From Parabacteroides distasonis (GTDB taxonomy: Bacteria; Bacteroidota; Bacteroidia; Bacteroidales; Tannerellaceae), in NCBI GenBank assembly GCA_021531775.1, contig JAFBIU010000020.1, positions 1-64,000 on the forward strand: a stretch of DNA of 64,000 nt, read 5' to 3'. How positions within the stretch are numbered: position 1 is the stretch's first letter; each line of letters begins with the position of its first letter. Below the pieces are notes generated by a model. That model did not search any database. It was not told the origin of the DNA and worked only from the letters and a program-made list of their open reading frames with translations. The position numbers and the translations under genes are program-made. Shown one piece after another: positions 9,362 through 19,134 of this stretch.

Positions 9362-9425
9362 AACAAAAATGGATTATTAACAAGAAAAATATTGAGAATT
9401 ATTAATCTTAAAAATTAAACACACA

Positions 9426-10172
9426 ATGAAAAAGTTATTTGCAAAAACGCTCTTGGGCTTGTGTGCCCTGGGAACCTCAAGTGTTGCATTCGCTCAGGAA
9501 GCAGCTGAAGCTGCTCAGCCGGCAGTAGAAGGTGGTATGTATCAGGCATTGAAAACGAAGTTTATCGAAGGTGGTGCAGACTTCATGAGTTTGGTTGCTA
9601 TCGCTTTGATCTTCGGTTTGGCATTCTGCTTGGAGAGAATCATCTACTTAAACTTGGCTGAGACAAATTCCAGCAAATTGTTGAAGGGTATCGAAGAGGC
9701 ATTGGACAAAGGTGATGTAGAAGCAGCTAAGGCTGTTGCTCGTGACACAAGAGGTCCGATCGCATCTATCGCTTATCAGGGCTTGATGAGAATTGACCAG
9801 GGCATTGATGTTGTAGAAAAATCTATCGTATCTTACGGTGGTGTACAGGGTGGTCTGTTGGAAAAGAACATGTCATGGATCACATTGTTTATTGCAATGG
9901 CTCCGTCATTGGGATTCTTGGGAACAGTTGTTGGTATGATCATGGCGTTCGATAAGATCGAACAGGTAGGTGATATCAGCCCGACGGTTGTTGCCGGTGG
10001 TATGAAGGTGGCCTTGATTACTACAGTAGGTGGTTTGATCGTTGCCTTGATTCTTCAGGTATTCTATAACTATTTGTTGAGCAAGTTGGAGGCTATCCTG
10101 AACCAGATGGAAGATGCTTCTATCTCTTTGCTGGACTTAGTTATCAAATATAACCTCAAATTCAAAAAATAA
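9426..10172 (+). CDS. exbB: MotA/TolQ/ExbB proton channel family protein
   Basis: The product is 248 residues. The N-terminus, with AFAQ near residue 22, is signal-like. A membrane helix follows at about residues 55-75, then a cytoplasmic stretch, then two helices containing the family motif GFLGTVVGMIMAF and the TTVGGLIVALILQVFYNYL segment. ExbB with ExbD forms the proton channel that energises TonB. It heads a four-gene operon (a small membrane protein and two exbD genes) that starts just after the tRNA. Confidence 0.93.
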   Translation: MKKLFAKTLLGLCALGTSSVAFAQEAAEAAQPAVEGGMYQALKTKFIEGGADFMSLVAIALIFGLAFCLERIIYLNLAETNSSKLLKGIEEALDKGDVEAAKAVARDTRGPIASIAYQGLMRIDQGIDVVEKSIVSYGGVQGGLLEKNMSWITLFIAMAPSLGFLGTVVGMIMAFDKIEQVGDISPTVVAGGMKVALITTVGGLIVALILQVFYNYLLSKLEAILNQMEDASISLLDLVIKYNLKFKK

Positions 10173-10181
10173 TAGAGACTT

Positions 10182-10655
10182 ATGGCAGTTACAAAAATAA
10201 GAAAAATATCCAGTTGGACACTGCTGATTTGTTCTATTATCAGTATTGTTGTCCTCGGGATGTTTTATGCAGGTGGTGTCGTTGACCCCGCTGCAGAAAA
10301 CAAGGAGCCGATCAACACAGGCTTGTTGATCGATTGGACATCAGCACTGTTCTTTGCTACCATTGTTAGTACAGTGTTATTTGCCGTATGGCAGTTCATT
10401 TCACTGTTGAAGACAGACGCTAAATCAGCTATCTCTTCACTGGGTGCGCTGGTTATTTTCGCAGCAATTCTGTTCATTACCTACTCAATGGGTGATCCGA
10501 CTCCGTTGACAGGTTTGAACGCAGAATCTGAAAAGTACAATACAGAGGGTTGGTTGCTGATCACCGATATGTGGATCATGTCAACAATCGTATTGGTTTG
10601 CTTAATTATTGCATGTGTTGTCTGGGGTTCTTTGAAGAGAATCATCGGTAAATAA
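10182..10655 (+). CDS. Conserved membrane protein within the exbB-exbD operon
   Basis: The product is 157 residues with four predicted hydrophobic helices (about 10-30, 50-70, 83-103 and 130-152). I recognise no catalytic motif. A protein of this size between exbB and the exbD pair is usual in Bacteroidetes, so it is probably an accessory part of the TonB energizing complex. That role is inferred from position only. It sits 9 bp after exbB and 30 bp before the first exbD. Confidence 0.8.
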   Translation: MAVTKIRKISSWTLLICSIISIVVLGMFYAGGVVDPAAENKEPINTGLLIDWTSALFFATIVSTVLFAVWQFISLLKTDAKSAISSLGALVIFAAILFITYSMGDPTPLTGLNAESEKYNTEGWLLITDMWIMSTIVLVCLIIACVVWGSLKRIIGK

Positions 10656-10685
10656 GAAAGTCTAACGATTTGAAACAAGAAAGAA

Positions 10686-11273
10686 ATGGGTAAGAAAAGA
10701 AAGACACCGGGAATTAATGGTTCTTCTTCAGCCGATATCGCTTTCATGTTGCTTATCTTCTTCCTTATTACGACATCAATGGATACAGACCAAGGTTTGG
10801 CAAGACGTTTGCCGCCTCCTGTGCCCAAAGACCAGAAGAATGATGCCGATGTGGACATCAAAAAGAGAAACCTGTTGGTGGTGCTGATCAACAGTAACAA
10901 CCAGATTCTCTGTGGTGACCAGTTCGTCGATGTCAAGCAATTGAAAGATAAGATTAAGGAGTTTGTTGAGAACCCTTATAATGATGAACACAAGCCGGAG
11001 AAAATTGAAGTGGACGTTCCGTTCTTTGGCAAGCGTATGGTAACAAAGAACCATGTCATCTCTTTGCAGAATGACCGTGGTACTGAATATCAGGCTTATA
11101 TCAACGTACAGAACGAAATCGCTGCAGCTTACAACGAATTGAGAAATGATGTTTCTAAATCTAAATTCGGTAAGGAATTTGCTGAATTGGATGAAGAACA
11201 GCAGAAAGCTGTACAGATGATTTATCCGCAGAAGATTTCAGAGGCTGAACCGAAAAATTATGGAGGGAAGTAA
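10686..11273 (+). CDS. exbD: ExbD/TolR family biopolymer transporter (first copy)
   Basis: The product is 195 residues. After a short basic N-terminus, SSSADIAFMLLIFFLITTSMDTDQGL contains the single membrane helix with the essential aspartate of the ExbD family. The periplasmic part is longer than in E. coli ExbD (about 140 residues) and bears extra charged segments. It is followed by a second exbD only 3 bp away. The two may form hetero-oligomers around ExbB. Confidence 0.9.
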   Translation: MGKKRKTPGINGSSSADIAFMLLIFFLITTSMDTDQGLARRLPPPVPKDQKNDADVDIKKRNLLVVLINSNNQILCGDQFVDVKQLKDKIKEFVENPYNDEHKPEKIEVDVPFFGKRMVTKNHVISLQNDRGTEYQAYINVQNEIAAAYNELRNDVSKSKFGKEFAELDEEQQKAVQMIYPQKISEAEPKNYGGK

Positions 11274-11276
11274 GTA

Positions 11277-11747
11277 ATGGGAAAGTTTAGTAAAGCGGGC
11301 GGACGTGAAATGCCCGAATTGAACACGTCATCATTACCTGACTTGGTGTTCGCATTCTTGTTCTTCATCATGATGGTTACTACCATGCGTGAAGTAACAC
11401 TGAAGGTTGAATTCCACGCTCCCCAAGCAACGGAGCTTCAGAAATTGGAAAAGAAGTCATTGGTAACGTTCATCTATGTAGGTAAACCGACACAAGACTT
11501 GCGTGGTAAGATGGGTTCTGAAACTCGTATCCAGTTGAACGACCAGTTCGCTGAGACATCAGAGATTCAGGATTACATCGCTCAGGAGAAGTCCAGTATG
11601 AAAGAGGAAGACCAGCCGTTCATGACTGTATCTATCAAGGCCGACAAGGAGACTAAGATGGGTATTATCACGGATATCAAGCAGGCTCTTCGTGAAGCAT
11701 ACGCATTGAAGATTAGCTACTCAGCTGCTAAGCGTGTAGAGAAATAA
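11277..11747 (+). CDS. exbD: ExbD/TolR family biopolymer transporter (second copy)
   Basis: The product is 156 residues. The helix segment LPDLVFAFLFFIMMVTTMREVT has the conserved aspartate just before the helix. The periplasmic domain differs from that of the upstream copy, so this is not a recent duplicate. It is the last gene of the operon and is followed by a strong terminator. Confidence 0.9.
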   Translation: MGKFSKAGGREMPELNTSSLPDLVFAFLFFIMMVTTMREVTLKVEFHAPQATELQKLEKKSLVTFIYVGKPTQDLRGKMGSETRIQLNDQFAETSEIQDYIAQEKSSMKEEDQPFMTVSIKADKETKMGIITDIKQALREAYALKISYSAAKRVEK

Positions 11748-11769
11748 TTGTTCTCCATCTATAAAAATG

Positions 11770-11804
11770 AGAGGTCGAAGATTGAACTTCGACCTCTTTT
11801 TTTA
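11770..11804 (+). terminator. Terminator after the exbBD operon
   Basis: A 10-bp stem GAGGTCGAAG/CTTCGACCTC with a 6-nt loop is followed by nine T on the plus strand. A run of A on the other side makes it potentially bidirectional, serving the convergent GNAT gene too. Confidence 0.92.
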
Positions 11805-12350
11805 TTCTACTCCATAGACGTTTCGATGGATGGTACGGCAAACGGTATCGAAGGATGCTGACAGGTCGATGAATCCGTAAGACATCAAACGCATCTCCAA
11901 CTCCTCTCCTCCGGGTCGATAGGGAGGTTGTACATACCGATGTGAATCCAAGGTAAATCCAAGACGCTCGTAGAAACCGATGCGACGACGGGACCATTCA
12001 TCCGCCGGTAGCTCCACTTCCAAGACAAGGGGTTTGGTCAAGGATTGCAGATAACTGCGAAGTGCACGCGAACCGATCCCGCCATTCCGCTGTTCGGAGG
12101 AGATGGCAAAATGTTCCGCATACACAAACGAGCCAAAATCCCATGTAGTCAAAAAACCGGCATACTGCTCTCCTGACCGAAAGACAAAGAGCTTAAAGAA
12201 GGAGGATTCCTGAATCAATTGCCGCACCAACGAAAAATCACGCCGCTCAGCCTCAGGAAAAGAATCCGTATAGGTCTGTTCTACCTGATTCAAAACAGAT
12301 TGACGAGCATCGCTCACACATTCACAAGTAATAAAATTATTTTCGTTCAT
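11802..12350 (-). CDS. GNAT family N-acetyltransferase
   Basis: The product is 182 residues from the ATG at 12350. An upstream start would extend into the region holding the neighbouring promoter and adds 23 non-conserved residues. It has the GNAT core: the EHFAISSEQRNGGIGSRALRSYL acetyl-CoA pyrophosphate loop (Q/R-x-x-G-x-G/A type), a strand PLVLEVELP, then RIGFYERLGF. The acceptor is unknown. The gene stands alone on the minus strand, divergent from the Lrp-type regulator. Confidence 0.85.
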   Translation of the reverse strand: MNENNFITCECVSDARQSVLNQVEQTYTDSFPEAERRDFSLVRQLIQESSFFKLFVFRSGEQYAGFLTTWDFGSFVYAEHFAISSEQRNGGIGSRALRSYLQSLTKPLVLEVELPADEWSRRRIGFYERLGFTLDSHRYVQPPYRPGGEELEMRLMSYGFIDLSASFDTVCRTIHRNVYGVE

Positions 12351-12368
12351 TTGTATTGAGTTTTTTCG

Positions 12369-12376
12369 TACTTTTG
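12369..12376 (+). promoter_or_regulatory. -7 box TACTTTTG for the Lrp/AsnC-ATPase pair
   Basis: TACTTTTG lies 48 nt before the regulator start, between divergent genes. Confidence 0.45.
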
Positions 12377-12424
12377 TGACAAATTGAAAGTACATAAGTT
12401 TATATAGACAAATATACAATATTT

Positions 12425-12952
12425 ATGGCACATCATCAACTGGATGAATTGGACGAGAAGATTCTGAAACTGATCATTGGTAATGCACGTATGCCATTCT
12501 TGGAAGTGGCCCGTATCTGCAATGTTTCAGGAGCCGCCATTCACCAACGCATTCAGAAGTTGACCAATTTAGGGGTCATCAAAGGTTCTGAATTCATTGT
12601 AGATAATACAAAAGTGGGGTATGAAACCTGTGCGTACATTGGACTTTATCTGAATTCACCCGGGCAGTTTCCGGTCGTGACAGAAGCCTTGAAACAGATT
12701 CCGGAGGTAGTGGAATGCCATTACACAACAGGGCAGTATGATCTGTTCATCAAGATCTATGCAAAAAACAACCAGCACCTACTCAGTATCATCCATAACA
12801 AACTCCAACCGTTAGGGTTAGCTCGTACAGAGACATTGATCTCGTTCAAGGAGGCATTCAAACGGCAGATACCTATCATTGATGAAGAGAATGAAGATGA
12901 CGATGACGAATTCATCGAAGGGTCTGCAACTACCATCCCTAACAAATCATGA
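12425..12952 (+). CDS. Lrp/AsnC family transcriptional regulator
   Basis: The product is 175 residues. An N-terminal winged HTH (LDELDEKILKLIIGNARMPFLEVARICNVSGAAIHQRIQKLTNLGVIKG) is followed by a C-terminal RAM ligand-binding/oligomerisation domain (CHYTTGQYDLFIKIYAKN). The last 20 residues form a very acidic tail with a run of Asp/Glu, which is unusual for the family core. It lies 10 bp upstream of a P-type ATPase, and co-regulation of that transporter is plausible but unproven. The family typically senses amino acids. Confidence 0.92.
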   Translation: MAHHQLDELDEKILKLIIGNARMPFLEVARICNVSGAAIHQRIQKLTNLGVIKGSEFIVDNTKVGYETCAYIGLYLNSPGQFPVVTEALKQIPEVVECHYTTGQYDLFIKIYAKNNQHLLSIIHNKLQPLGLARTETLISFKEAFKRQIPIIDEENEDDDDEFIEGSATTIPNKS

Positions 12953-12962
12953 GACAATTGCT

Positions 12963-15653
12963 ATGTGCGGAAAACAGCAACTACGAGGATTGACTCAAAA
13001 AGAGGTTGAACAAAGTCGCCAGCTACATGGTGAGAATGTATTAACACCTCCAGCCAAGGCCTCCCTATGGAGCCAATTTCTGGAAAAATTTGAAGATCCG
13101 ATTATTCGAATCTTATTGGTCGCATGGCTCTTATCCATGATCATAGCCGGTGTACATTGTTGGGGACCCGATGCCAAAGGGTTTGCAGCCTTCTTGGAAC
13201 CAGTAGGTATCTTCTTCGCCATCCTTTTGGCTACCTGTGTAGGTTTTGTCTTCGAATTGAAAGCCAACCGGGCTTTTGACATACTGAATACCGTCAACGA
13301 CGAAGTGCCCGTCAAAGTGATCCGTGAAGGTCATATCTGTCAAATTACCCGTCGCGAAGTGGTCGTGGGTGATTTAGTGATGCTGGAAACAGGAGAAGAG
13401 ATACCGGCCGACGGTCATCTGCTGGAAGCGGTATCCCTGCAAGTGAACGAATCGACACTCACTGGAGAACCGTTGATCAGCAAAACAACCCATGAAGCTG
13501 ATTTTGATCCGGAAGCAACCTATCCATCGAATGTAGTGATGCGAGGAACGACCGTGGTAGATGGTCATGCTCTCATGCAGGTGGATCAGGTCGGAGATGC
13601 GACGGGTTATGGCAAGGTCTATGAAGGTTCACAGATAGAGAGTGGTATTGAGACACCGTTGCAGATCCAATTGAATGGACTGGCGGACGTGATCAGCAAA
13701 GCAGGTTATGCCATTGCGGGTGCAACCTTTGTGGCACTTACCGGCAAATTGATCTGCTTTGGGGAGGTGACCACAATGCCTTTCATGGATATATTGTCAC
13801 ACATCCTGAACTACTTCATGGTGGCTGTGACACTGATTGTTGTCTCCGTACCGGAAGGACTACCCATGAGTGTGACCCTCAGCTTAGCCCTCAGCATGAA
13901 TCGGATGTTGAAAACCAACAACTTGGTTCGCAAGATGCACGCGTGCGAAACGATGGGAGCCACAACGGTCATTTGTACGGACAAAACGGGTACCTTGACA
14001 CAGAATCAAATGCAGGTCTATCAGACGCAGTTCTTTCATCTCCCGAATCAGCAATTGACGACCGACGAAACTAGCCGATTGGTGGCAGAAGGGATTGCCG
14101 TCAATTCAACAGCCTTCTTAGATGATTCGGAAGAGAAGGTCAAGACGCTGGGTAATCCGACCGAAGCGGCCCTGCTCTTGTGGCTGAAAGGGCAACAGGT
14201 CAACTACCTGACACTTCGTGAACAGGCACCAGTCGTAGAACAGCTGACCTTTTCGACCGAACGGAAGTATATGGCAACGGTAGTTGACTCTCCAGCCTTG
14301 GGAAAACGTATATTATATGTAAAGGGAGCCCCAGAGATTGTACTGTCGCATTGTAAGCAGGTGGCGGCAGCGGACTCCTTCCAATCGGTGGATGCTGCTC
14401 GTCCGATGATTGAAGAGCAACTGACTGCCTACCAGAATCAGGCCATGCGCACGTTAGGGTTTGCCTACGAGATCATCGATCCAGGTCGGACGGAACCGAT
14501 CTTTGCCGATGGGAAGCTCTATCATCCGCAGCTCACCTACTTGGGGATTGCAGCCATCTCGGATCCGGTTCGTCCGGATGTACCGGAAGCGGTAACTCAA
14601 TGTATGCAAGCGGGTATTGCCGTCAAGATTGTAACTGGCGATACGCCCGGAACAGCCCGAGAGATCGGTCGTCAGATCGGTATCTGGACAGAGAAAGACA
14701 ATGATCGGAACATCATTACAGGACCCGATTTCGAGGCACTTAGCGATGAAGAGGCACTCGAACGTGTATTGGACCTGAAGATCATGTGTCGAGCCAGACC
14801 GACCGACAAACAACGATTGGTCCAATTACTGCAACAGAAAGGAGCGGTAGTCGCTGTCACGGGCGATGGAACGAACGATGCGCCCGCTTTGAAAGCTGCG
14901 CAGGTAGGTCTGTCGATGGGCGATGGCACCTCGGTCGCTAAAGAGGCCAGCGATATTACCATTTTAGATAATTCTTTCGGAAGCATCACACGGGCGGTTA
15001 TGTGGGGACGATCCTTATATCGGAACATCCAGAAGTTCCTGCTGTTCCAATTGACCATCAATGTTGCCGCTTGTCTGATAGTCTTGATCGGATCTCTGAT
15101 CGGAACCGAATCTCCATTGACCATTACACAGATGTTGTGGGTCAACCTGATTATGGACACCTTTGCCGCCGGTGCCTTAGCCTCATTGCCACCAAATGAG
15201 CGGGTGATGCAGGATCAGCCGAGGCGAAGTGGTCCGCAAGGTGACTTTATCATCTCTCGACCGATGGCCTACCGCATTTTCGGCATTGGCCTGTTGTTTG
15301 TTCTGATATTAATGGGCTTATTGTTCCATTTCCATGCACAAGCGGGATTGTCTGCCCACGACCTGTCGTGGTTCTTCAGTTTCTTCGTAATGTTGCAATT
15401 CTGGAACATGTTCAATGCCAAAGCATTTGGGGAAAACCGATCTGCCTTTGCCGACTTGTCACAATGCAAAGGATTCTTGGTAGTTGCCCTCATCATTGTG
15501 CTCGGTCAATATCTCATTGTCACGTGGGGTGGCGAGATGTTTAACGTAACCCCTCTTTCAGCGAAGGATTGGCTTGTCATCATCGGCAGCAGTTCCAGCG
15601 TCTTGATTGTAGGTGAATTGATGCGAATGGTAAAAAAACAATTCAGAAAATAG
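12963..15653 (+). CDS. Calcium-type (PMCA-like) P-type ATPase
   Basis: The product is 896 residues from the ATG at 12963. An earlier in-frame start lies inside the upstream gene and encodes only low-complexity sequence. It has an N-terminal cation ATPase domain, PEGLP (297-301) in the ion-binding helix, the phosphorylation motif DKTGTLT with D340, CRARPTDKQRLV, and the hinge VTGDGTNDAPALKAA. The dephosphorylation motif reads TGEP (167-170) instead of the common TGES; the essential TGE is kept. It probably exports Ca2+ from the cytoplasm; the metal is inferred from family resemblance. Confidence 0.9.
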   Translation: MCGKQQLRGLTQKEVEQSRQLHGENVLTPPAKASLWSQFLEKFEDPIIRILLVAWLLSMIIAGVHCWGPDAKGFAAFLEPVGIFFAILLATCVGFVFELKANRAFDILNTVNDEVPVKVIREGHICQITRREVVVGDLVMLETGEEIPADGHLLEAVSLQVNESTLTGEPLISKTTHEADFDPEATYPSNVVMRGTTVVDGHALMQVDQVGDATGYGKVYEGSQIESGIETPLQIQLNGLADVISKAGYAIAGATFVALTGKLICFGEVTTMPFMDILSHILNYFMVAVTLIVVSVPEGLPMSVTLSLALSMNRMLKTNNLVRKMHACETMGATTVICTDKTGTLTQNQMQVYQTQFFHLPNQQLTTDETSRLVAEGIAVNSTAFLDDSEEKVKTLGNPTEAALLLWLKGQQVNYLTLREQAPVVEQLTFSTERKYMATVVDSPALGKRILYVKGAPEIVLSHCKQVAAADSFQSVDAARPMIEEQLTAYQNQAMRTLGFAYEIIDPGRTEPIFADGKLYHPQLTYLGIAAISDPVRPDVPEAVTQCMQAGIAVKIVTGDTPGTAREIGRQIGIWTEKDNDRNIITGPDFEALSDEEALERVLDLKIMCRARPTDKQRLVQLLQQKGAVVAVTGDGTNDAPALKAAQVGLSMGDGTSVAKEASDITILDNSFGSITRAVMWGRSLYRNIQKFLLFQLTINVAACLIVLIGSLIGTESPLTITQMLWVNLIMDTFAAGALASLPPNERVMQDQPRRSGPQGDFIISRPMAYRIFGIGLLFVLILMGLLFHFHAQAGLSAHDLSWFFSFFVMLQFWNMFNAKAFGENRSAFADLSQCKGFLVVALIIVLGQYLIVTWGGEMFNVTPLSAKDWLVIIGSSSSVLIVGELMRMVKKQFRK

Positions 15654-15662
15654 GGACTTTTT

Positions 15663-15704
15663 AAGTGGGCTACGATGGTACTTGAATGCCATCGCAACCC
15701 ACTT
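15663..15704 (+). terminator. Hairpin between the P-ATPase and GH92 genes
   Basis: AAGTGGG...CGATGG pairs with CCATCG...CCCACTT, with a small internal loop. There is no T run on either side, so it may be a processing or rho-associated structure rather than a true intrinsic terminator. Confidence 0.45.
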
Positions 15705-15725
15705 GATATACCAGATGAACCCTAC

Positions 15726-18086
15726 TTATTGAGTCAGTCCATTTTTATAGCTATCTACTGGCTGATCGCCCATCTCCAATACCAGTTTACCACCCGCAGC
15801 AACCTCCGCAAAGGGTAAAGCCGGTTTGTCCAACGATTTTCCATTCAACTGGAACTGACGGACGTATGGATGTTCGCTGGCTCCCGGAGCTTCAATCACA
15901 AATTCCTTTCCGGTATAGTAGTTCGGATTCAATTGGATGGTGATCTTGTCAAACAGCGGACTGCCCAAGCCAAACGAAGGATTGGCATCGGTCAAGCCCT
16001 TGACATCAAACAGACCCATCGAGGCAATCACGTACCAGGCACCCAATTGTCCCTGATCCTCGTCTTGTCCATAACCATATCCATGAATACCATCTGTTCC
16101 ATAAAACTCATTCAAGATGGCTCGTACCCATTTTTGGGTCAACGAAGGACGACCGGCTTCATTAAACAGCCAAGAGATGTGCAAACAGGGTTGGTTGCCA
16201 TGATTGTACAGGGTTTGCAAACCGGCAAATGCCCCTACTTCGGTACCACCGCTGAAGATCTTTTCCCGAGAAACAGTAAAAATACTATCCAACCGTTGTG
16301 TAAAACGCTCCGCTCCTACTTTATTCACCAGACCGGCCACATCATGCGGTACATAGAAGGTGTATTGCCAAGCATTTCCCTCCTGAAATCCGCGCCACAC
16401 TTGCATCGGATTGAAATGATCGATAAAGGATCCATCCCGCTTTTTGGGATGAACAAAATTACTCTCCGGATCATAGATACGTTCCCATCCCTTCGCAAGC
16501 CAGGAGAGTTTCTCATAATCCTCCTGCTTGCCCAACTGTTTTGCCCATTGGGCAACGGCCCACGCACTATAGGCATATTCCAACGTATGCGAAGCGGAAA
16601 ACATGAAAGCCTCATCAGGACCATTTCCCGCATCCAGATGCGGCACATAACCCAACTCGACGAATTGATCCGTATCTACTTTACCGGCACCTAAGGGGCG
16701 GTTAACACCATCCAACTCATTCTTCCGCGCTGCCTCATACGCCAAGGCGACATCAAAATCACGAATACCACATTGATAAGCACCTGCCAAGATCGTACTC
16801 AGCAAATTGGTACCCACGCCCGATACGTATCGACTGTTGGCAATACCATCGGCCAGCCAACCCGCATCCTGATAAACGATCAGGTGACTGCTAATATAAT
16901 CACTGTAATACTCCGGATAGGCCAAGGCCCATAATTGAGACAGATTCCATTGAGCACCCCAAGCCGCATCGGTATTGTAGAGAGCATGAACCGGTTTCCC
17001 ATCTTGTAAGGGAATCTGTCCAATTGAACCATCGTTGCGCGGATAGGCTCCATTCACGTCACTGGCCACGCCACGGCCCAACAGGGCATGGTAAAGGCCG
17101 GTATAAAACTTGACCTTGTCGGTTCGATTGGGTGTCTCCACCCGAATGCGTCCCAAATACTCCTCCCATTGCTGGTGAGCCTGTTCCTTCGCCTGATCAA
17201 AGTCCAAAGAGGCAGCTTCCGTTTCCCGATTCAAGCGGGCATTGGCAATGGAGGTATAAGAGAGTCCTACTTTAGCTGTCACGGCAATTGTTTCATCCGA
17301 TTCAAATGTCAGATATAGTCCGGCTCCGACCCCTTGTGCCTCCCGGCTATCAGGTGCAACCTGCTCGCCAACAAAGCTACCCCATGCTGTGGGTTGCTTG
17401 TCCAATACGGCAGAGAAATAGAGCGGAACGGTGGCACCCGACTGATACTTCTTGACATATTCCGGTTCAGTCACCACATAGCCTTCTACCCGTCCATCTT
17501 CCGTCAAGCAGACAGCCGCATCACGCACGGCACCACTCTCTCCCTGTCGATTTCCGATATCGAACAGCAGATGATTGTCGTCTCCGGCCGGGAAGGTAAA
17601 CCGTTGGAAAGCGACCCGTTTTGTAGCAGTCAACTCTGCCTGAATTCGGGTATCCTTCAAACGGACAGCATAGTAACCTGCCGTAGCAATCTCCTCGGCC
17701 CGATCAAACCGGGCATGATAACCGATACCAGTCGTATCATTGACAGGTCCCGGTATCGTCTGCAAGGTACCTTTCGAAGGCATCAAGACGATACCTCCTA
17801 CCTGAAACTCATGCAGGCAGGGGAAACCGTCAATGGTTGTATCCCGATAATCATAACCCGTTGCCTCCCATCCGGAAGCATTTCCCAAGTGTCCATTGGT
17901 AGAAGGAGCCGGCTTCGCCATACCAAAAGGCAAAGCCCCCGGTGTAAAATGAAACCACCGGCAATGGGCCGTACCAATACGAGGCTCCACATACTGTGAT
18001 AGTTTCTCCTGTACCTTAGTCGGTTCTGGTGTAGAACAGGCCACCGCACCTATCAGTGCAATCACGAATAATCCAATCTGTTTCAT
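15726..18086 (-). CDS. GH92 family alpha-mannosidase, lipoprotein
   Basis: The product is 786 residues with a lipoprotein signal (lipobox AVAC, Cys17). It carries GH92 hallmarks: PRIGTAHCRWFHFTPGALPFGM near the start, GYDYRDTTIDGFPCLHEFQ, HTLEYAYSAWAVAQWA, AWQYTFYVPHD and YGQDEDQGQLGAWYV. The last motif normally supplies catalytic acids and calcium contacts. GH92 enzymes are Ca-dependent exo-alpha-mannosidases, mostly on N-glycan or mannan oligosaccharides, acting in the periplasm or at the surface. It is the last gene of the manA operon, 10 bp after the ROK kinase gene. Confidence 0.93.
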   Translation of the reverse strand: MKQIGLFVIALIGAVACSTPEPTKVQEKLSQYVEPRIGTAHCRWFHFTPGALPFGMAKPAPSTNGHLGNASGWEATGYDYRDTTIDGFPCLHEFQVGGIVLMPSKGTLQTIPGPVNDTTGIGYHARFDRAEEIATAGYYAVRLKDTRIQAELTATKRVAFQRFTFPAGDDNHLLFDIGNRQGESGAVRDAAVCLTEDGRVEGYVVTEPEYVKKYQSGATVPLYFSAVLDKQPTAWGSFVGEQVAPDSREAQGVGAGLYLTFESDETIAVTAKVGLSYTSIANARLNRETEAASLDFDQAKEQAHQQWEEYLGRIRVETPNRTDKVKFYTGLYHALLGRGVASDVNGAYPRNDGSIGQIPLQDGKPVHALYNTDAAWGAQWNLSQLWALAYPEYYSDYISSHLIVYQDAGWLADGIANSRYVSGVGTNLLSTILAGAYQCGIRDFDVALAYEAARKNELDGVNRPLGAGKVDTDQFVELGYVPHLDAGNGPDEAFMFSASHTLEYAYSAWAVAQWAKQLGKQEDYEKLSWLAKGWERIYDPESNFVHPKKRDGSFIDHFNPMQVWRGFQEGNAWQYTFYVPHDVAGLVNKVGAERFTQRLDSIFTVSREKIFSGGTEVGAFAGLQTLYNHGNQPCLHISWLFNEAGRPSLTQKWVRAILNEFYGTDGIHGYGYGQDEDQGQLGAWYVIASMGLFDVKGLTDANPSFGLGSPLFDKITIQLNPNYYTGKEFVIEAPGASEHPYVRQFQLNGKSLDKPALPFAEVAAGGKLVLEMGDQPVDSYKNGLTQ

Positions 18087-18096
18087 CTGCTTACTA

Positions 18097-19134
18097 TTAT
18101 TCAGGTAAATGATTCAATGCATACATATAGGCCCCCATCGCAATGGCACGATTGGTTCCTTGATGGCACAAAGCGATACCAACCCGTTTGGTTGATTGGG
18201 CGAACCGGACAAACTCCTCCGCCTTCTCCAAGTCATAGATCTCCATCTGTAATCGACTAAACCGATCACCCGCAAAGGTTCCCAATTGAGCCCGCATTTC
18301 GCGCAACAGGGCAGGAATAATATACCGATAAGCACCGGACACACCTCCTCCCATGACGATCAGTCCATCCACCAACGTAATAGCCGAAGCCAAGGCATCT
18401 CCTGCCACCTCGCCTAATTCTGCAAAGGCGGCTTGGGCAGCCAACTGATTACCCGAACGCAGACCATCCGCAATTTCACAAATCTCTTTCGGAGTCAATG
18501 ATGTAGAGTCGCCTGACTTTTCCCGATACACTCGCTTGACAGCCCGAATGCTGACACCCTCTTCCACAATATACTGGGGGTAACGCTTGTTCCGCAAGCA
18601 CCAGACATCGCCCCCGCAACCATTGTCGCCTGTCAACAACTCTCCGTTGATCACGACTCCGGCACCGAAACCGGTTCCCAACGTAATACCTAAGAGGTTT
18701 TTGAATCGTTTCGGACTGCCCATGGAGGCCAACCGCTGATTTACTTCGGGCAAGATACCCATCATCGCCTCTCCATACGCGAACAAGTTTCCATCATTAT
18801 TGATGAAGACTGGAACTCCGAACTGAGACTGCAAGAAGGGACCTAAAGGCACACCACCCCGAAAAGCAGGGAAATTGGGGAGATCCCCAATGATGCCTGC
18901 CTCGTAATCAGCGGGGCCTGGGAAAGCGAAACTAATGGCCACCGGTGGTTCAGGCAATTGTTGCCGCACACGGCGGAAGCCCTCCACCAAGGTCTGCAAA
19001 CAACGATCCAAATTGTCTGCAACAGCTGGAAGGGTGATCGGATCGACCAATTCCACCCCTTGACGGATAGCGGTAAACACAAAATTCGTTCCACCGGCAT
19101 CCAAGGTCATTACAATTCGTCTGTCGTTTTTCAT
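18097..19134 (-). CDS. ROK family sugar kinase-like protein
   Basis: The product is 345 residues from the ATG at 19134, which overlaps the upstream stop as ATGA. The actin-like ATPase fold shows in MTLDAGGTNFVF (phosphate loop), INNDGNLFAYGEAM with the catalytic Asp, and GVTLGTGFGAGVVING. The usual ROK zinc motif CxCGxxGCxE is not intact: the segment reads GDNGCGGDVWCLRNKRYPQ. With GH92 and ManA beside it, mannose is the likely substrate, which is an inference. It is the third gene of the minus-strand operon. Confidence 0.85.
   Translation of the reverse strand: MKNDRRIVMTLDAGGTNFVFTAIRQGVELVDPITLPAVADNLDRCLQTLVEGFRRVRQQLPEPPVAISFAFPGPADYEAGIIGDLPNFPAFRGGVPLGPFLQSQFGVPVFINNDGNLFAYGEAMMGILPEVNQRLASMGSPKRFKNLLGITLGTGFGAGVVINGELLTGDNGCGGDVWCLRNKRYPQYIVEEGVSIRAVKRVYREKSGDSTSLTPKEICEIADGLRSGNQLAAQAAFAELGEVAGDALASAITLVDGLIVMGGGVSGAYRYIIPALLREMRAQLGTFAGDRFSRLQMEIYDLEKAEEFVRFAQSTKRVGIALCHQGTNRAIAMGAYMYALNHLPE

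Noticed and set aside
12879-12962. Upstream start for the P-type ATPase
   Set aside because: The extension lies inside the Lrp/AsnC gene and encodes low-complexity residues; the ATG at 12963 begins the conserved sequence.
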